From Cyclobacteriaceae bacterium (lineage in GTDB: Bacteria; Bacteroidota; Bacteroidia; Cytophagales; Cyclobacteriaceae): a stretch of DNA of 64,000 bases. The number at the start of each line of letters is the position of its first letter. The first letter of the stretch is position 1. Below the pieces are notes generated by a model. That model did no database searches. It saw nothing but the letters and a program-made list of their open reading frames with translations, and was not told where the DNA came from. Both the position numbers and the translations under genes were made by a program. Where the stretch lies: assembly GCA_030584025.1 (NCBI GenBank), contig CP129487.1:1674001-1738000 (forward strand), read 5' to 3'. This document shows positions 63,348-64,000 of the stretch, one piece after another.

Positions 63348-64000
63348 ATAAATCTTTTACAAATACAATTTCAGGAATACCCAGGTCGCGCTTGTATTTT
63401 GAAAGTTCAAACGCCACCTTTTGTTTTCCGCTCTCCCCTTCCACCTCAATGATGTAGTAGCTGAATTTAGGAATCACAAGGGTGAGATTACCTTGTGCAT
63501 CGGAAGTAGTCTGGTACACACGCGTGCCAGTGGCACGGTCGATCATGGAAATCGTAACGCCCGGCCATGGTTTTACATCCTGGGTTGAACTCCAGCTATG
63601 ATCTTTTATTTTCAACAAGGCATTCAACGTAAGTGGATACTGCTCCAGGTTAATGTCGAATTCATAAAGATCATCATCCAGGCCGCCTGCTTTTCGGTTG
63701 GAAGCCAGAAAACCATGCATGCCTAAGGAATCAACGATAATGGAAAAATCGTCATGTGGGCTGTTGATCGGGTAGCCCAGGTTTTCAGGTTCGGTATTCA
63801 ATGAATCGCGTGAAAATACAATCTTGTACAGGTCAAGTTGACCCAATCCCGCATGACCATCAGAAGAAAAGTATAGTGTTTTATTGGCGTGCAAAAATGG
63901 ATACACCTCATCCCGGGGGGTATTGATGGTAGCACCTAAGTTAACCGGATCGGTCCAACGGCCACTTATTTTTTCGGACATAAAAAGATCCTTACCTCCG
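63340..64000 (-). CDS. PD40-type beta-propeller protein, N-terminus cut by window edge
   Basis: The frame is open to the window edge (GGKDLF precedes the first Met), so the gene starts outside. It holds PD40 repeats (GRWTDPVNLGATINTPRDE, LYFSSDGHAGLGQLDLYK, SNRKAGGLDDDLYEF) and then a carboxypeptidase-regulatory-like beta domain (VKPWPGVTISMIDRATG). Such proteins are usually outer-membrane lipoproteins of the OmpA/PD40 group in Bacteroidota. It is co-transcribed with the sensor kinase. Confidence 0.8.
   Translation of the reverse strand, partial: GGKDLFMSEKISGRWTDPVNLGATINTPRDEVYPFLHANKTLYFSSDGHAGLGQLDLYKIVFSRDSLNTEPENLGYPINSPHDDFSIIVDSLGMHGFLASNRKAGGLDDDLYEFDINLEQYPLTLNALLKIKDHSWSSTQDVKPWPGVTISMIDRATGTRVYQTTSDAQGNLTLVIPKFSYYIIEVEGESGKQKVAFELSKYKRDLGIPEIVFVKDLFD

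Overview
The window reads as chromosome of a Bacteroidota bacterium, probably of the Cytophagales type (inference). Support: promoters carry the Bacteroidota -7 box TAnnTTTG, and the genes include a FISUMP-domain protein, PD40-type outer-membrane proteins, an alginate-export-type porin and an Xre/MbcA-type antitoxin. There are no tRNA or rRNA genes and no CRISPR array.

Positions 1-29.3 kb form a respiratory nitrogen-oxide island. It holds a full narGHJI operon led by a diheme cytochrome c and ended by a hemerythrin (7.5-15.7 kb). A second molybdopterin oxidoreductase follows, with its own FeS, Rieske and membrane subunits (16.7-21.4 kb), then a TehA-type channel, a porin and an OsmC protein. 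At 1956-4313 lies a qNOR-family protein carrying the substitutions described for nitric oxide dismutase (Nod): FeB His to Asn, Glu to Gln, and loss of the quinol-site Glu. A NorC/NorB-like pair (27.4-29.2 kb) lacks any His in the helix that should supply one FeB ligand. NO-stress proteins (two RIC/ScdA-type di-iron proteins, hemerythrins, an Rrf2 regulator with three Cys) are scattered through the island. A 26-bp palindrome (AATAAARGA - 8 nt - TCCTTTATT type) recurs at seven places. At four of them it sits 4-5 nt upstream of a TAnnTTTG box, which suggests one regulon.

Positions 29.3-52.1 kb are mostly housekeeping: NAD synthesis (nadA, nadB), a TPP-dependent lyase plus acyl-CoA ligase, and an RND efflux operon with TetR control and a TetR-type operator. 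Next come a frameshifted CopD-like membrane gene, hemolysin III, and a thioesterase-nadB-ctaA-U32-ferredoxin operon driven from the shared palindrome. A sensor kinase ends the section.

Positions 52.1-61.3 kb are an AT-rich accessory island. Its left part is debris: a metallophosphoesterase fragment, a headless Xre-type antitoxin abutting a TniB C-terminal fragment, and a broken SRAP gene. Its right part is an intact five-gene operon behind a divergent XRE repressor. The operon encodes a small unknown protein, a TnsB/Mu-type DDE transposase, a TnsC/MuB-type AAA ATPase, a second AAA-like protein that has lost its P-loop, and a 382-residue protein built of four tandem HigA-type HTH repeats. No TnsA, TniQ/TnsD or Cas gene is present. 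The four-HTH protein is therefore a candidate target selector in what may be an undescribed transposition system. The window ends with a sensor kinase and a PD40 protein cut by the window edge.
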